64,000 bases of DNA from Bradyrhizobium sp. 200 (GTDB lineage Bacteria > Pseudomonadota > Alphaproteobacteria > Rhizobiales > Xanthobacteraceae): positions 2,462,001 to 2,526,000 of the forward strand of contig NZ_CP064689.1 of the NCBI RefSeq assembly GCF_023100945.1, read 5' to 3'. Both the position numbers and the translations under genes were made by a program. The notes under the pieces were generated by a model. That model saw only the letters and a list, made by a program, of their open reading frames with translations, had not been told where the DNA came from and ran no database searches. Shown one piece after another: positions 9,033-17,134 of this stretch. How positions within the stretch are numbered: the stretch's first letter is position 1; each line of letters begins with the position of its first letter.

Positions 9033-10319
9033 CTATTTCTCTGGTGATATGGTGCGTGGCGTCACATACCAGAGCACAAAAAGCAGCGCTGTGCCGTGAG
9101 TCAGCAGAATGACAGTCAGCGGCACATTCATGAAAATCTGGGGAAGAATTCCACTCGAGACAAGAACCAGATTCTCCGGCAGGCCCGCCGAGGCGCGGTT
9201 TCCGATGGCGACGACGAGCCCGCAGAAAAACGCCGAGACCGGCGCGAACCAGAGTCCGACCGACGCAATTCCCTCGGTCGCAAACAGCGAGGCGTTCATG
9301 TTGCCGAGGCCATAATTGTTGGCCATCTCGACCGACAGCGGGACTTCGAGGGAGCAGGAGATGAAAGGCTTCAAAATCCAGATTTGGCAAAAATGCGTGA
9401 GACCATTCCTTGTAAAGTATTCGTTGTAGAAGTCCATTGCGCTTGAAGGGGCAATGATCATGCGCATGTTGACGATGTTGAAATACCGGTATGAAATGTC
9501 ATGAACTGAGACGAACAGGATCACTCCGGCAAGGACCGGCAGCAGCAGGGAAAGTATTGTCGCCATTCTGGCTTCAAAGATCTTCCCGAGAACGACCAGC
9601 ATGACGAGCCATGCCGGCATGAACAGCGCCACCTTGGTCAGCGTAATCGGATAAAAACATACCGACAGCAACAGAGCTGCGCCGGCCCACCAGTAGCTCT
9701 TGCGCGCAACATAGCATGCAAAGGCATAGGGCAGCAGCACGGTCATCGTCGCTGCGGTGGCATAATTGACGATTGTCGGGAAGTAGAGCTGTTCGCGGTA
9801 AGCGTAGATTTCGGTGACAGCGATCAGCCTGAAATTGTAGACCGAACCGATGACGGCGATTGCCGCGGCAAACAGCAGGATCGACCGGAGCAGCCGCTGC
9901 ATCGCTTTTTCGGAAAGCGTGTAGATCTGCCTGACCGGTGAGGTGATCAGCAGCGCCGGCAAAAGAAACGCCACCGCGGAAATTGCGGCTGAAGCCCCGG
10001 CCAGCCGATGATCGTAGTTGAACGGCGAGAAGGAGTTTAGCCAGAGATAGCCGAGGATCATCGTATAGCAATAGAAGCCGACAAGGTAACCGAAGCTGAA
10101 TCTCGCAAACACGAATATCAGCCCGACCACCGCAAAGGCCGCCACTGCAGCGACGGCGTAAGGCAGCCGGGCGGCATCGTAAAAGATGTAGGCCATGCTG
10201 TAGTCGCGTGAGCCGAGCGCGAACGACAGACAGCACACCACGATGAAGAAGCCGACGAGCGATGCCAGTCCGATACGCTGCCGCAATTTGCGATCTGTAA
10301 GGATGCCCGCGCTAGCCAT
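9033..10319 (-). CDS. Polytopic membrane protein, Wzy-like (paralogue B)
   Basis: 428 residues with the same membrane layout as the gene at 7586-8899. Shared positions run the whole length: VVCCLS near the N-terminus, FARFSFGYLVGFY, AFLLPALLITSPVRQIYTLS, YNFRLIAVTEIYAYR, YPITLTKVALF, AMDFYNEYFTR and GLGNMNASLFATEGIASVG. By eye about half of the residues match, so this is an old tandem duplication, not a recent one. It would be the first gene of the minus-strand operon. Predicted polymerase-like role as for its paralogue; which of the two works on which glycan cannot be told. Confidence 0.55.
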   Translation of the reverse strand: MASAGILTDRKLRQRIGLASLVGFFIVVCCLSFALGSRDYSMAYIFYDAARLPYAVAAVAAFAVVGLIFVFARFSFGYLVGFYCYTMILGYLWLNSFSPFNYDHRLAGASAAISAVAFLLPALLITSPVRQIYTLSEKAMQRLLRSILLFAAAIAVIGSVYNFRLIAVTEIYAYREQLYFPTIVNYATAATMTVLLPYAFACYVARKSYWWAGAALLLSVCFYPITLTKVALFMPAWLVMLVVLGKIFEARMATILSLLLPVLAGVILFVSVHDISYRYFNIVNMRMIIAPSSAMDFYNEYFTRNGLTHFCQIWILKPFISCSLEVPLSVEMANNYGLGNMNASLFATEGIASVGLWFAPVSAFFCGLVVAIGNRASAGLPENLVLVSSGILPQIFMNVPLTVILLTHGTALLFVLWYVTPRTISPEK

Positions 10320-10694
10320 GCGGCTCCGATCGAGGCCGGAGGTTCCTGATGTCGTTTTTCATTTGATTGAACAAATCCACTACTGTTGTTCGCCGCCCAG
10401 ACTCATGACGCATTGAAAGCATGCTGGCCGGGATCCTGAGATATTGCGGGGGATATCCCTTGCCAGGTCACCTTAGAAAATACCGACCAACAGGCGGATC
10501 CCAAGGATCCTTCTGTATCGATGCTGTGCTCCAATAGTAGGTACGAAAATCGTTGCCGACCTTGATTTGCAAAGGCTTTTACTAAATATAGGCTGGACGA
10601 GTTGTCAACGACGTTGAGGCATCCCGCGCGGCGCGTCGAGTGCTACAACCCTCAAATATCACCGTCGCAGTCCAAGGAGGGGTGAGGGCATTTC
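10320..10694 (+). other. Divergent intergenic region (375 bases)
   Basis: Separates the minus-strand polymerase-like operon from the plus-strand wbpB operon and must hold promoters for both. It is more AT-rich than its surroundings. I see two short inverted repeats, GATAT...ATATC around 10440-10457 and GGATCC-CAA-GGATCC at 10496-10510, and a weak sigma70-like candidate for wbpB (TTGATT at 10562-10567, 17-base spacer, AATATA at 10585-10590). None is strong enough to call alone. No coding potential is apparent. Confidence 0.4.
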
Positions 10695-11756
10695 ATGATC
10701 AGATTTGGCTTGCTCGGATGTGGGCGCATTGCGAAGCGTCACTCCGACCTGTTGGGCGGCAATCATATCGAGGGAGCTTGCCTGACTGCGGTTTGCGACC
10801 CGATTCGTGCGCGCGCTGACGTGATCGCCACAAAATTTGGTGTTCCCGCCCACTACGACATCGACGACTTCCTCGCACGGAAGGATATCGACGCGGTGGC
10901 GGTGCTGACGCCGAGCGGGATGCACCCCGCGCATGTCATCGCCTGCGCGAAAGCCGGCAAGCATGTCGTTGTCGAGAAACCGATGGCGCTGCGGCTGCAG
11001 GATGCCGACGATATGATCCGTGCCTGCGACGAAGCCGGCATCAAGATGTTTATCGTTAAACAGAACCGCTTCAACGTTCCGGTGGTCAAGGCGCGCGCGG
11101 CTCTCGATGCCGGCCGGTTCGGCCGTCTGATTCTCGGTACCGTGCGCGTGCGTTGGTGCCGCGATCAGGCCTATTACGACCAGGACGACTGGCGCGGCAC
11201 GTGGGCCCATGATGGCGGCGTGCTGACCAATCAGGCGAGCCATCACGTCGATATGCTGGAATGGTTCTTCGGTGACGTCGTCAGCGTCCACGCGCGCGCC
11301 GTCACGGCGCTGGCGAATATTGAGACGGAGGACACCGCGGTCGCGACGCTCAAGTTCCGCAACGGCGCGCTCGGCGTCATCGAGGCGACGACCGCGGCGC
11401 GCCCGACCGACCTCGAAGGCTCGCTCTCGATCCTGGGCGAAAAAGGGACCGTCGAAATCGCGGGATTCGCAGTCAACCAGATCAGGCATTGGCGGTTTGT
11501 CGACGAGCTTGCCTCCGACAGGGACGTCGTCGAAAAATTTTCGGTCAACCCGCCGAACGTTTACGGCTTCGGTCACCAAGCCTACTACCAGCATGTGGTC
11601 GATTGCCTGGTCCGCCAGCGCGCTGCCCTGGTCGACGGCCTCGAAGGGCGCAAGAGCCTGGAATTGATCTCGGCGCTATATGAATCCATCGAGACCGGCG
11701 AGGAAGTGGCGTTGCGCTTCACGCCGCGCCGCAGCCGGCTGGGCGTTGCCTCGTGA
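10695..11756 (+). CDS. wbpB: UDP-N-acetylglucosaminuronate 3-dehydrogenase (WbpB/WlbA type, Gfo/Idh/MocA family)
   Basis: Oxidises C3 of UDP-GlcNAcA, giving the 3-keto sugar used by WbpE. 353 residues. Rossmann start MIRFGLLGCGRIAKRHSDLL, dinucleotide loop HVVVEKPMAL and the stretch WRGTWAHDGGVLTNQASHHVDML are hallmarks of WbpB/WlbA. It heads a three-gene operon with the acetyltransferase (overlap ATGA-like, 4 bases) and aminotransferase that follow. The UDP-GlcNAc 6-dehydrogenase that makes its substrate is encoded at the far end of the locus (40473-41786). Confidence 0.88.
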   Translation: MIRFGLLGCGRIAKRHSDLLGGNHIEGACLTAVCDPIRARADVIATKFGVPAHYDIDDFLARKDIDAVAVLTPSGMHPAHVIACAKAGKHVVVEKPMALRLQDADDMIRACDEAGIKMFIVKQNRFNVPVVKARAALDAGRFGRLILGTVRVRWCRDQAYYDQDDWRGTWAHDGGVLTNQASHHVDMLEWFFGDVVSVHARAVTALANIETEDTAVATLKFRNGALGVIEATTAARPTDLEGSLSILGEKGTVEIAGFAVNQIRHWRFVDELASDRDVVEKFSVNPPNVYGFGHQAYYQHVVDCLVRQRAALVDGLEGRKSLELISALYESIETGEEVALRFTPRRSRLGVAS

Positions 11757-12220
11757 AGCGACCGGAGGTGCATAAGGCAGGTGTGCGCGACGTCGATTTC
11801 GGCGTGCGGGTCAAGATCGTCGAACCATGCAATCTCTACGGCTGCAAAATTGCCGACGATTGCTTCGTCGGACCGTTCACCGAGATACAGAAGGACGTGG
11901 TGATCGGCGCGCGCACGCGGGTGCAGTCGCATGCCTTCATTTGCGAACTGGTGACGATCGGTGAAGACTGCTTTGTCGGCCACGGGGTGATGTTCGTGAA
12001 CGACACGTTTTCGACCGGCGGCCCGGCTCGCGGCAACAGGGACTTGTGGCGCGAGACCGTAATCGGTAACCGCGTCTCGATCGGTTCCAACGCCACGATC
12101 ATGCCGGTCAAGATCACCGATGACGTCGTCATCGGCGCAGGTTCCGTCGTGACCAGGGACATCACGACGCCGGGTACTTATGCCGGCAATCCGGCGCGCC
12201 GGCTGCTGACGGACAAATAG
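11753..12220 (+). CDS. wbpD: UDP-3-amino-sugar N-acetyltransferase (WbpD/WlbB type)
   Basis: 155-residue left-handed beta-helix acetyltransferase. Hexapeptide repeats run through most of the chain, for example CKIADDCFVGPFTEIQKDVV and IGNRVSIGSNATIMPVKI, and the C-terminus TPGTYAGNPARRLL is typical. It should acetylate the 3-amino group made by WbpE, giving UDP-GlcNAc3NAcA. A GTG start overlaps the wbpB stop by four bases; the aminotransferase gene follows after 12 bases. Trimeric cytoplasmic enzyme by family. Confidence 0.85.
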   Translation: MKRPEVHKAGVRDVDFGVRVKIVEPCNLYGCKIADDCFVGPFTEIQKDVVIGARTRVQSHAFICELVTIGEDCFVGHGVMFVNDTFSTGGPARGNRDLWRETVIGNRVSIGSNATIMPVKITDDVVIGAGSVVTRDITTPGTYAGNPARRLLTDK

Positions 12221-12232
12221 GAAAGACGACCG

Positions 12233-13330
12233 ATGCCGGTGCCTTTTGCGGATCTGCAGCAACAGTATCAGACCATCAAGAGCGAGATCGATGGGGCGAT
12301 TGCTTCCGTCATCCGCGATAGCGCTTTCATTCGCGGGTCCTACGTCGATGCCTTCGAGCGCGAATTCGCCGCCGCGGTAGACGTCAAGCAGTGCGTGTCC
12401 TGCGCCAATGGCACGGACGCGCTGTATCTGGCCATGGCGGCACTGAAGGTGAAGCCGGGCGATGAGGTGATCACCACGGCGCATTCCTGGATCTCAACCT
12501 CGGCGATGATTACCCATGCCGGCGCCACCGTGGTGTTTTGCGACACCGATGGCTCCACGTTCACGATCGATCCGGCGGCGATCGAAGCCGCGATCACGCC
12601 GCGTACGGTCGGCATCATTCCGGTCCACCTGTACGGGCAGCCGGCCGACATGGATGCGATCATGGCGATCGCACGCAAGCACAAGCTTTGGGTGGTGGAG
12701 GATTGCGCTCAGGCTCATCTCGGCCGCTATAAAGGGCAGCAGGTCGGGACGTTCGGTGCAGCCGCAACCTACTCGTTCTATCCGGGCAAGAACCTCGGTG
12801 CGATGGGAGATGCCGGGGCGGTCGTGACCAACGATGCTGCGTTGGCCGAGCACATGACCATGCTGGCGCGCCATGGCGGTTTGGTGAAACACCAGCATCA
12901 CATCGAAGGCATCAACAGCCGGCTCGACGGCATGCAGGCGGCAATTCTTTCAGCAAAATTGCCGCATCTTCCGGACTGGACAGCGGCACGCCAGGATGCG
13001 GCGAAGGTCTATGATGCCGGCCTCAATCAGATCGAAGGTGTGGCGGTGCCGTCGGTCGCCGCTGGACGCACGCACGTCTATCATCTCTACACCATCGAGC
13101 ATCCGCGCCGCGATGCGCTCGCGGCCCATCTCAATGCCGGCGGCATCCAGACGGCGATCAACTACCCAACGGCACTGCCGTTTCTCGCCGCCTACAGCCG
13201 GCTCAAGGCCCGCCCAGAACAGTTTCCGAACGCGTATCGTGCGCAGGGCAGGATCCTGTCGCTGCCAATGTTCGCCGAGATCACACCGGAGCAGCAGCGA
13301 ACGGTGGTCGAGCGGATTCGCTCGTTTTGA
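12233..13330 (+). CDS. wbpE: UDP-3-keto-GlcNAcA aminotransferase (WbpE/WlbC type)
   Basis: 365-residue DegT-family PLP enzyme. PLP lysine at Lys186 in SFYPGKNLGAMGDAG, aspartate in VVEDCAQAH. The N-terminus MPVPFADLQQQYQTIKSEID and the segment FIRGSYVDAFEREFA are typical of WbpE/WlbC. It transaminates the C3 ketone left by WbpB using glutamate. A good ribosome site (AGGAAAG) lies nine bases before the ATG. The gene ends the small wbpB-D-E operon; a regulatory region of about 265 bases follows. Confidence 0.88.
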   Translation: MPVPFADLQQQYQTIKSEIDGAIASVIRDSAFIRGSYVDAFEREFAAAVDVKQCVSCANGTDALYLAMAALKVKPGDEVITTAHSWISTSAMITHAGATVVFCDTDGSTFTIDPAAIEAAITPRTVGIIPVHLYGQPADMDAIMAIARKHKLWVVEDCAQAHLGRYKGQQVGTFGAAATYSFYPGKNLGAMGDAGAVVTNDAALAEHMTMLARHGGLVKHQHHIEGINSRLDGMQAAILSAKLPHLPDWTAARQDAAKVYDAGLNQIEGVAVPSVAAGRTHVYHLYTIEHPRRDALAAHLNAGGIQTAINYPTALPFLAAYSRLKARPEQFPNAYRAQGRILSLPMFAEITPEQQRTVVERIRSF

Positions 13331-13501
13331 AGGTGTTGAGGCCGGCGCTGCAATGTCGGCTCGACCAAACCCCCGACGAGGTCTCCGCAGCCATGGGGCA
13401 CTCCCGTTCGGTGTGCAACGCCGTTGCCGGGGTCTTTCTGGGGCAGGATCGGGGGTAAACCTAACAATTTGCGGGGGAAAATCGCCTTTCTCGGACCTTT
13501 C

Positions 13502-13545
13502 GTTCACGCCATGAACAGAAATCCCTTGACGTTCATGCCGTGAAC
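13502..13545 (+). promoter_or_regulatory. Tandem 15-base dyads, probable operator
   Basis: Two near-perfect palindromes occupy 13502-13516 (GTTCACGCCATGAAC) and 13531-13545 (GTTCATGCCGTGAAC). Each is GTTCAYG-C-CRTGAAC; apart from the central base, the second is the reverse complement of the first. Their starts are 29 bases apart, close to three helical turns. The second dyad lies between the -35 and -10 of the promoter described next, so a bound dimer would block RNA polymerase. The nearest candidate ligand-responsive repressor is the winged-helix protein at 13596-14234. Confidence 0.6.
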
Positions 13546-13554
13546 GCGATAGTT
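13526..13554 (+). promoter_or_regulatory. Sigma70-like promoter for the regulator/antiterminator genes
   Basis: TTGACG at 13526-13531 and ATAGTT at 13549-13554 with a 17-base spacer. It is the best promoter match seen ahead of the regulatory module and the long legionaminic-acid operon, about 42 bases upstream of the regulator start codon. It overlaps the second dyad of the tandem operator. Confidence 0.5.
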
Positions 13555-13595
13555 CGGCTACGGCAAGGCATTTTACAACTTCAGGGGGGTGAAGG

Positions 13596-14234
13596 GTGCC
13601 GGATACTCTTCACGATAGGGAGGTCGACAGCGGGATTATCCTCGGGCTTCTCAAGTCTGTGGAGCAGGACGGCGGCCAGTCGCAGCGGCGATTGGCGACC
13701 GAGTTGGGGATCGCCCTCGGCCTCGTCAATGCCTACCTCAAGCGCTGTGTCAGCAAGGGGCTCGTCAAGGTCCAGAACGTTCCGGCGCGCCGTTACGCCT
13801 ACTATTTGACGCCGCAAGGCTTTGCGGAAAAGTCCCGTCTCACGGTCGACTATCTGACTTCCTCTTTCAGTTTCTTTCGCGAAGCAAAGGCCGATTGTCT
13901 GGTCATGTTCGAGGCCGGCCGCCTGCTGGGCTTCAAGTCCGTGGTGCTGGTCGGACGCTCCGACCTTGCCGAAATTGCCGTGATCTGCGGGATCGAATGC
14001 CAGATCGAAATCGTGGCGCTGGTCGATCCCAAATCAGCGCCGGGCCATTTTCTTGGCGTGCCCGTCGCCGCTTCGTTCGACGAGGTGACGAAGAGTTTCG
14101 ATGCGGTGGCGATTACCGATCTCGAGGACGCCTATGGCAGTTGGGATCGCGCCCGAGCGCGGTTTGGCGAAGCTCGCGTTCTGATCCCGCGTCTTCTGGG
14201 TGTCACGAAAGACGGGCAAGGCGAGGCGCGATGA
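13596..14234 (+). CDS. Winged-helix transcriptional regulator with C-terminal Rossmann-like domain
   Basis: 212 residues, GTG start. Residues about 10-80 form a MarR-type winged helix: a helix-turn-helix in SQRRLATELGIALGLVNAYLKR, then a wing and YYLTPQGF. Residues about 115-205 (VVLVGRSDLAEIAVIC...VVALVDPKSAPGHFLGVPV pattern) resemble the N-terminal nucleotide-sugar-binding Rossmann domain of PglD/NeuD acetyltransferases such as the one at 19367, without the catalytic beta-helix. That suggests a sensor of a sugar nucleotide or related ligand, which is inference. It overlaps the NusG-like gene by four bases (ATGA), and a tandem dyad lies in its promoter, so autoregulation is likely. Confidence 0.75.
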   Translation: MPDTLHDREVDSGIILGLLKSVEQDGGQSQRRLATELGIALGLVNAYLKRCVSKGLVKVQNVPARRYAYYLTPQGFAEKSRLTVDYLTSSFSFFREAKADCLVMFEAGRLLGFKSVVLVGRSDLAEIAVICGIECQIEIVALVDPKSAPGHFLGVPVAASFDEVTKSFDAVAITDLEDAYGSWDRARARFGEARVLIPRLLGVTKDGQGEAR

Positions 14235-14740
14235 AGAGCCTCTCGCAGCAATGGTTTGTCGTTCAGAGCCGGCCGAATTCGGAACGCAGGGCGGTGGAGC
14301 ATTTGGGCCGCCGGGGTTTCGAGGTGTACTTCCCGGTCTACCTCAAGCGTCGCAGCCACGCCGGCAAGGTCGACATGGTCGCAGCGCCGCTGTTTCCGCG
14401 CTATCTGTTCGTTGCGATCGATCTCGACAGCCAGCCCTGGCGATCGATTCGTTCGACGTTCGGCGTCTCGCAACTGGTGTGTCGCGGCGATCGGCCGGCG
14501 CCGCTTGCGGGCGAAATCATTGCCGAACTGCGCAACCGCGAGGACGAGCGCGGCATGGTTCGGCTCGGCAGCATCGCCTTCCGGCCAGGCGAGAAGGTTC
14601 GTATTGTCGGCGGTGCGTTCGCCGATCATTTCGGCATGTTCGATTCCATGGGCGACGGCGAGCGCGTCGCTGTCCTGCTGGATCTTCTCGGCCGCAAGGT
14701 CCGGGTGGTCATGAACGTCAACGTGATCGAAGCGGCCTAG
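14231..14740 (+). CDS. NusG/RfaH-family transcription antiterminator paralogue
   Basis: 169 residues starting at the ATG overlapping the upstream stop; RfaH is a similar length. The N-terminal NGN domain starts WFVVQSRPNSERRAVEHLGRRGFEVYFP and contains PLFPRYLFV, a strong RfaH/NusG signature. The C-terminal KOW domain is FRPGEKVRIVGGAFADHFGMF. Specialised NusG paralogues load onto RNA polymerase at a cis element and let it read through long polysaccharide operons. This gene lies directly before such an operon, and an ops-like element and hairpin lie 34-82 bases beyond its stop. It is unlikely to be the housekeeping NusG because no secE or rplK is nearby. Confidence 0.88.
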   Translation: MKSLSQQWFVVQSRPNSERRAVEHLGRRGFEVYFPVYLKRRSHAGKVDMVAAPLFPRYLFVAIDLDSQPWRSIRSTFGVSQLVCRGDRPAPLAGEIIAELRNREDERGMVRLGSIAFRPGEKVRIVGGAFADHFGMFDSMGDGERVAVLLDLLGRKVRVVMNVNVIEAA

Positions 14741-14773
14741 TTTTCCGTCTTCGATCGCCATGTGTGAAACGAT

Positions 14774-14806
14774 CGGGTGAGGGGAGAGCAATCTCCGATT
14801 CACCCG
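14774..14806 (+). promoter_or_regulatory. Leader RNA hairpin with GCAA tetraloop
   Basis: CGGGTGA (14774-14780) pairs with TCACCCG (14800-14806), and inside it GGAGA (14783-14787) pairs with TCTCC (14792-14796) around a GCAA loop of the stable GNRA class. A small internal loop separates the stems. There is no U-run after it, so it is not a standard intrinsic terminator. It lies three bases before the ops-like sequence and could be a pause or antiterminator-recognition structure for the NusG-like protein encoded just upstream. Confidence 0.5.
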
Positions 14807-14809
14807 AAC

Positions 14810-14821
14810 TGCGGTAGCATG
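14810..14821 (+). promoter_or_regulatory. ops-like element (JUMPstart core)
   Basis: TGCGGTAGCATG matches the RfaH ops core GGCGGTAGCRTG at 11 of 12 positions. It is on the coding strand, between the NusG-like gene (stop at 14740) and legB (GTG at 14898), the position expected for an RfaH recruitment site in a polysaccharide leader. The element is known from enterobacteria; its use in an alphaproteobacterium is inference. Confidence 0.5.
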
Positions 14822-14897
14822 GAAAAATTTGTCTGAGGGGTTGGCTGTGGGTCGGAGATCCGACCGCACGTCCAAAGGGTAGCAAGGAAACTTTCGG

Positions 14898-15908
14898 GTG
14901 AAATTGGAAGGCAAGAGAGTTCTTGTCACAGGTGCCGACGGCTTCATCGGCTCGCATTTGACGGAGCATCTCGTCAGGCTTGGCGTGAACGTTCGTGCGT
15001 TCGTGCTCTATAACAGCTTCAATTCCTGGGGCTGGCTCGACGAGGCCGATCCGCAAATTCAAAAATCGATCGATGTGTTCGCCGGCGATATTCGCGATCC
15101 GCACGGCGTGCGCACCGCGATGCGCGGCTGCGACGTCGTCATGCACCTCGCGGCCCTGATCGCCATCCCGTATTCGTATCATTCGCCGGACGCCTATGTA
15201 GACACCAACGTGAAGGGAACGCTGAACGTGGTGCAGGCCGCGCGCGATCTCGGCATCGAGCGCGTCGTCCATACCTCAACCAGCGAAGTCTATGGTACGG
15301 CCCGCTTCGTGCCGATTACGGAGCAGCATCCGCTCCAGGGACAATCGCCGTATTCGGCGACGAAGATCGGCGCAGACCAGCTCGCGATGAGCTTCTTTCT
15401 GTCGTTCGGCACGCCGGTCGCAATTGTCCGGCCGTTCAACACCTACGGGCCCCGGCAATCGGCCCGGGCCGTGATTCCGACCATCATCACCCAGATCGCC
15501 TCCGGCGCCAGGCAGATCAAGCTCGGCGCGATGCAGCCGACCCGCGATTTCAACTATGTGCGCGATACCGTGCACGGCTTTGTGGCCGTCGCGGAATGCG
15601 ATGGCGCCGTCGGCCAGGTCGTCAATATCGGCAGCAATTTCGAGATATCGATTGGCGATACCGCCGCGCTGATCGCCGAGCAGATGGGCCGCGACGTCGA
15701 GTTCAAGCTGGACGAGCAGCGGCTGCGGCCGGCCGACAGTGAAGTCGAACGCCTGTGGGCGGACAATACACGGGCGCGCGAACTTGCAGGATGGACGCCG
15801 GCCTATGGCGGTCGCGAGGGTTTCAAGCGCGGGCTGGGCGAGACCATCGAATGGTTCAGCGCTGCGAACAATCTGCGGCGCTATCGCGCCGAGCTCTACA
15901 ATATCTGA
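14898..15908 (+). CDS. legB: Nucleotide-GlcNAc 4,6-dehydratase (legionaminic acid pathway)
   Basis: 336-residue extended SDR, GTG start after AAGGAAAC. First sugar-ring step toward legionaminic acid: makes the 4-keto-6-deoxy intermediate. NAD motif VTGADGFIGSHL, the LegB-typical LYNSFNSWGWLD, catalytic STSEVYG and YSATKIGADQ are all present. It begins the long operon of seven legionaminic-acid genes whose junctions are short or overlapping. Since a PtmE-like nucleotidyltransferase is in the operon, the substrate is probably GDP-GlcNAc as in Campylobacter, though UDP-GlcNAc cannot be excluded. Confidence 0.88.
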   Translation: MKLEGKRVLVTGADGFIGSHLTEHLVRLGVNVRAFVLYNSFNSWGWLDEADPQIQKSIDVFAGDIRDPHGVRTAMRGCDVVMHLAALIAIPYSYHSPDAYVDTNVKGTLNVVQAARDLGIERVVHTSTSEVYGTARFVPITEQHPLQGQSPYSATKIGADQLAMSFFLSFGTPVAIVRPFNTYGPRQSARAVIPTIITQIASGARQIKLGAMQPTRDFNYVRDTVHGFVAVAECDGAVGQVVNIGSNFEISIGDTAALIAEQMGRDVEFKLDEQRLRPADSEVERLWADNTRARELAGWTPAYGGREGFKRGLGETIEWFSAANNLRRYRAELYNI

Positions 15909-15923
15909 CAGAAGAATTATCCG

Positions 15924-17132
15924 ATGAACAAATCGGCTGCACAAAAGGTCGACCCCGGTCCGCAAAGCCGCAATTTGCAAGCCGTCATCGTTGCGGCGGT
16001 GCGCGGATTGCTTGGCGACGCCGGGCAGCCTCTGGCGCTCCATGAACCTGAGTTCGCCGGCCGTGAATGGGATTACGTCAAGGACTGCCTCGACACCGGC
16101 TGGGTCTCTTCGGTAGGTTCCTATGTCGATCGCATCGAACGCGACATCGCAAGTTTCACGGGCTGCAAGCATGCCATCGCGACCTCCAACGGGACATCCG
16201 CGCTGCACATCTGCCTGCTGCTGGCAGGGGTCGATGCGGGGGACGAGGTACTGATTCCGGCGCTGACCTTCATCGCGACCGCCAACGCCGTATCCTACAT
16301 CCGGGCAGTGCCGCATTTCGTGGAAAGCGAAGCCGTCTCGCTCGGCGTGGATACCGGCAAGCTTGACGCTTATCTTCAAGAAACCGCGCAGATCGTCAAC
16401 GGCGTGTGCGTCAATCGGAGCACCGGTGCGCCGATCAAGGCGCTGGTGGCGATGCACGTGTTCGGCCATCCTTCCGATCTCGACGCCCTGGTCGATCTCG
16501 CGCAGCGCTGGAAGCTGGTTCTGATCGAGGACGCAGCCGAGTCGCTTGGCTCGTACTATCATGGCCGTCACACCGGAAATTTCGGACGCATTTCCGCGCT
16601 CAGCTTCAACGGCAACAAGATCGTCACCACCGGCGGCGGCGGCGCGGTTCTGACCAACGATCCTGAATTGGCGCGCCGCGCAAAGCACCTGACGACGACG
16701 GCACGCCTTCCGGACCGCTGGAACTTCCTGCATGACGAAGTCGGCTACAACTACCGGATGCCGAACATCAACGCGGCGCTGGGCTGCGCGCAACTGGAGC
16801 GGTTGCCGGCGATGCTGCAGCGAAAACGGCAGCTCGCCACGCGATATCAACAAGCCTTTGCGACGCTCGATGGCGCGCGGTTCCTGTCCGAGCCGCCGGG
16901 CACGTCGAGCAATTACTGGCTCAACGCCATCGTGCTCGATGAGAATCTTGCTGCGTATCGCGACGACGTGCTCGGCGCGCTCAACGATGCCGGATATGGC
17001 TCTCGCCCCGTCTGGACCTTGATGCACAGACTGTCGATGTACAGGGACTGTCCCCGGATGGGGCTGGACGTCGCCGAACAGATGGAAGCGCGGCTCATCA
17101 ATCTTCCGAGCAGCGCCAGGCTGGGTGGCTGA
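15924..17132 (+). CDS. legC: LegC-type PLP aminotransferase
   Basis: 402 residues, longer than the WbpE type because of an N-terminal extension before QPLALHEPEFAGREWDYVKDCLDTGWVSSVG, a hallmark of LegC. PLP lysine at Lys232 in SFNGNKIVTTGGGG; IEDAAESLGS holds the pyridine aspartate. Aminates C4 of the LegB product to give the 2,4-diamino-trideoxy sugar. It follows legB by 15 bases; legG begins two bases after its stop. Confidence 0.9.
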   Translation: MNKSAAQKVDPGPQSRNLQAVIVAAVRGLLGDAGQPLALHEPEFAGREWDYVKDCLDTGWVSSVGSYVDRIERDIASFTGCKHAIATSNGTSALHICLLLAGVDAGDEVLIPALTFIATANAVSYIRAVPHFVESEAVSLGVDTGKLDAYLQETAQIVNGVCVNRSTGAPIKALVAMHVFGHPSDLDALVDLAQRWKLVLIEDAAESLGSYYHGRHTGNFGRISALSFNGNKIVTTGGGGAVLTNDPELARRAKHLTTTARLPDRWNFLHDEVGYNYRMPNINAALGCAQLERLPAMLQRKRQLATRYQQAFATLDGARFLSEPPGTSSNYWLNAIVLDENLAAYRDDVLGALNDAGYGSRPVWTLMHRLSMYRDCPRMGLDVAEQMEARLINLPSSARLGG

Positions 17133-17134
17133 GC

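Noticed and set aside
10355..10373. TTTCA-TTTGAT-TGAAC resembling the tandem dyad at 13502-13545
   Set aside because: Spacer is six rather than five bases and the inner bases differ; likely chance.
13895..14740. A longer 281-residue reading frame covering the NusG-like gene
   Set aside because: Its first ~110 codons are a shadow of the winged-helix gene; the NGN domain begins at the ATG at 14231.
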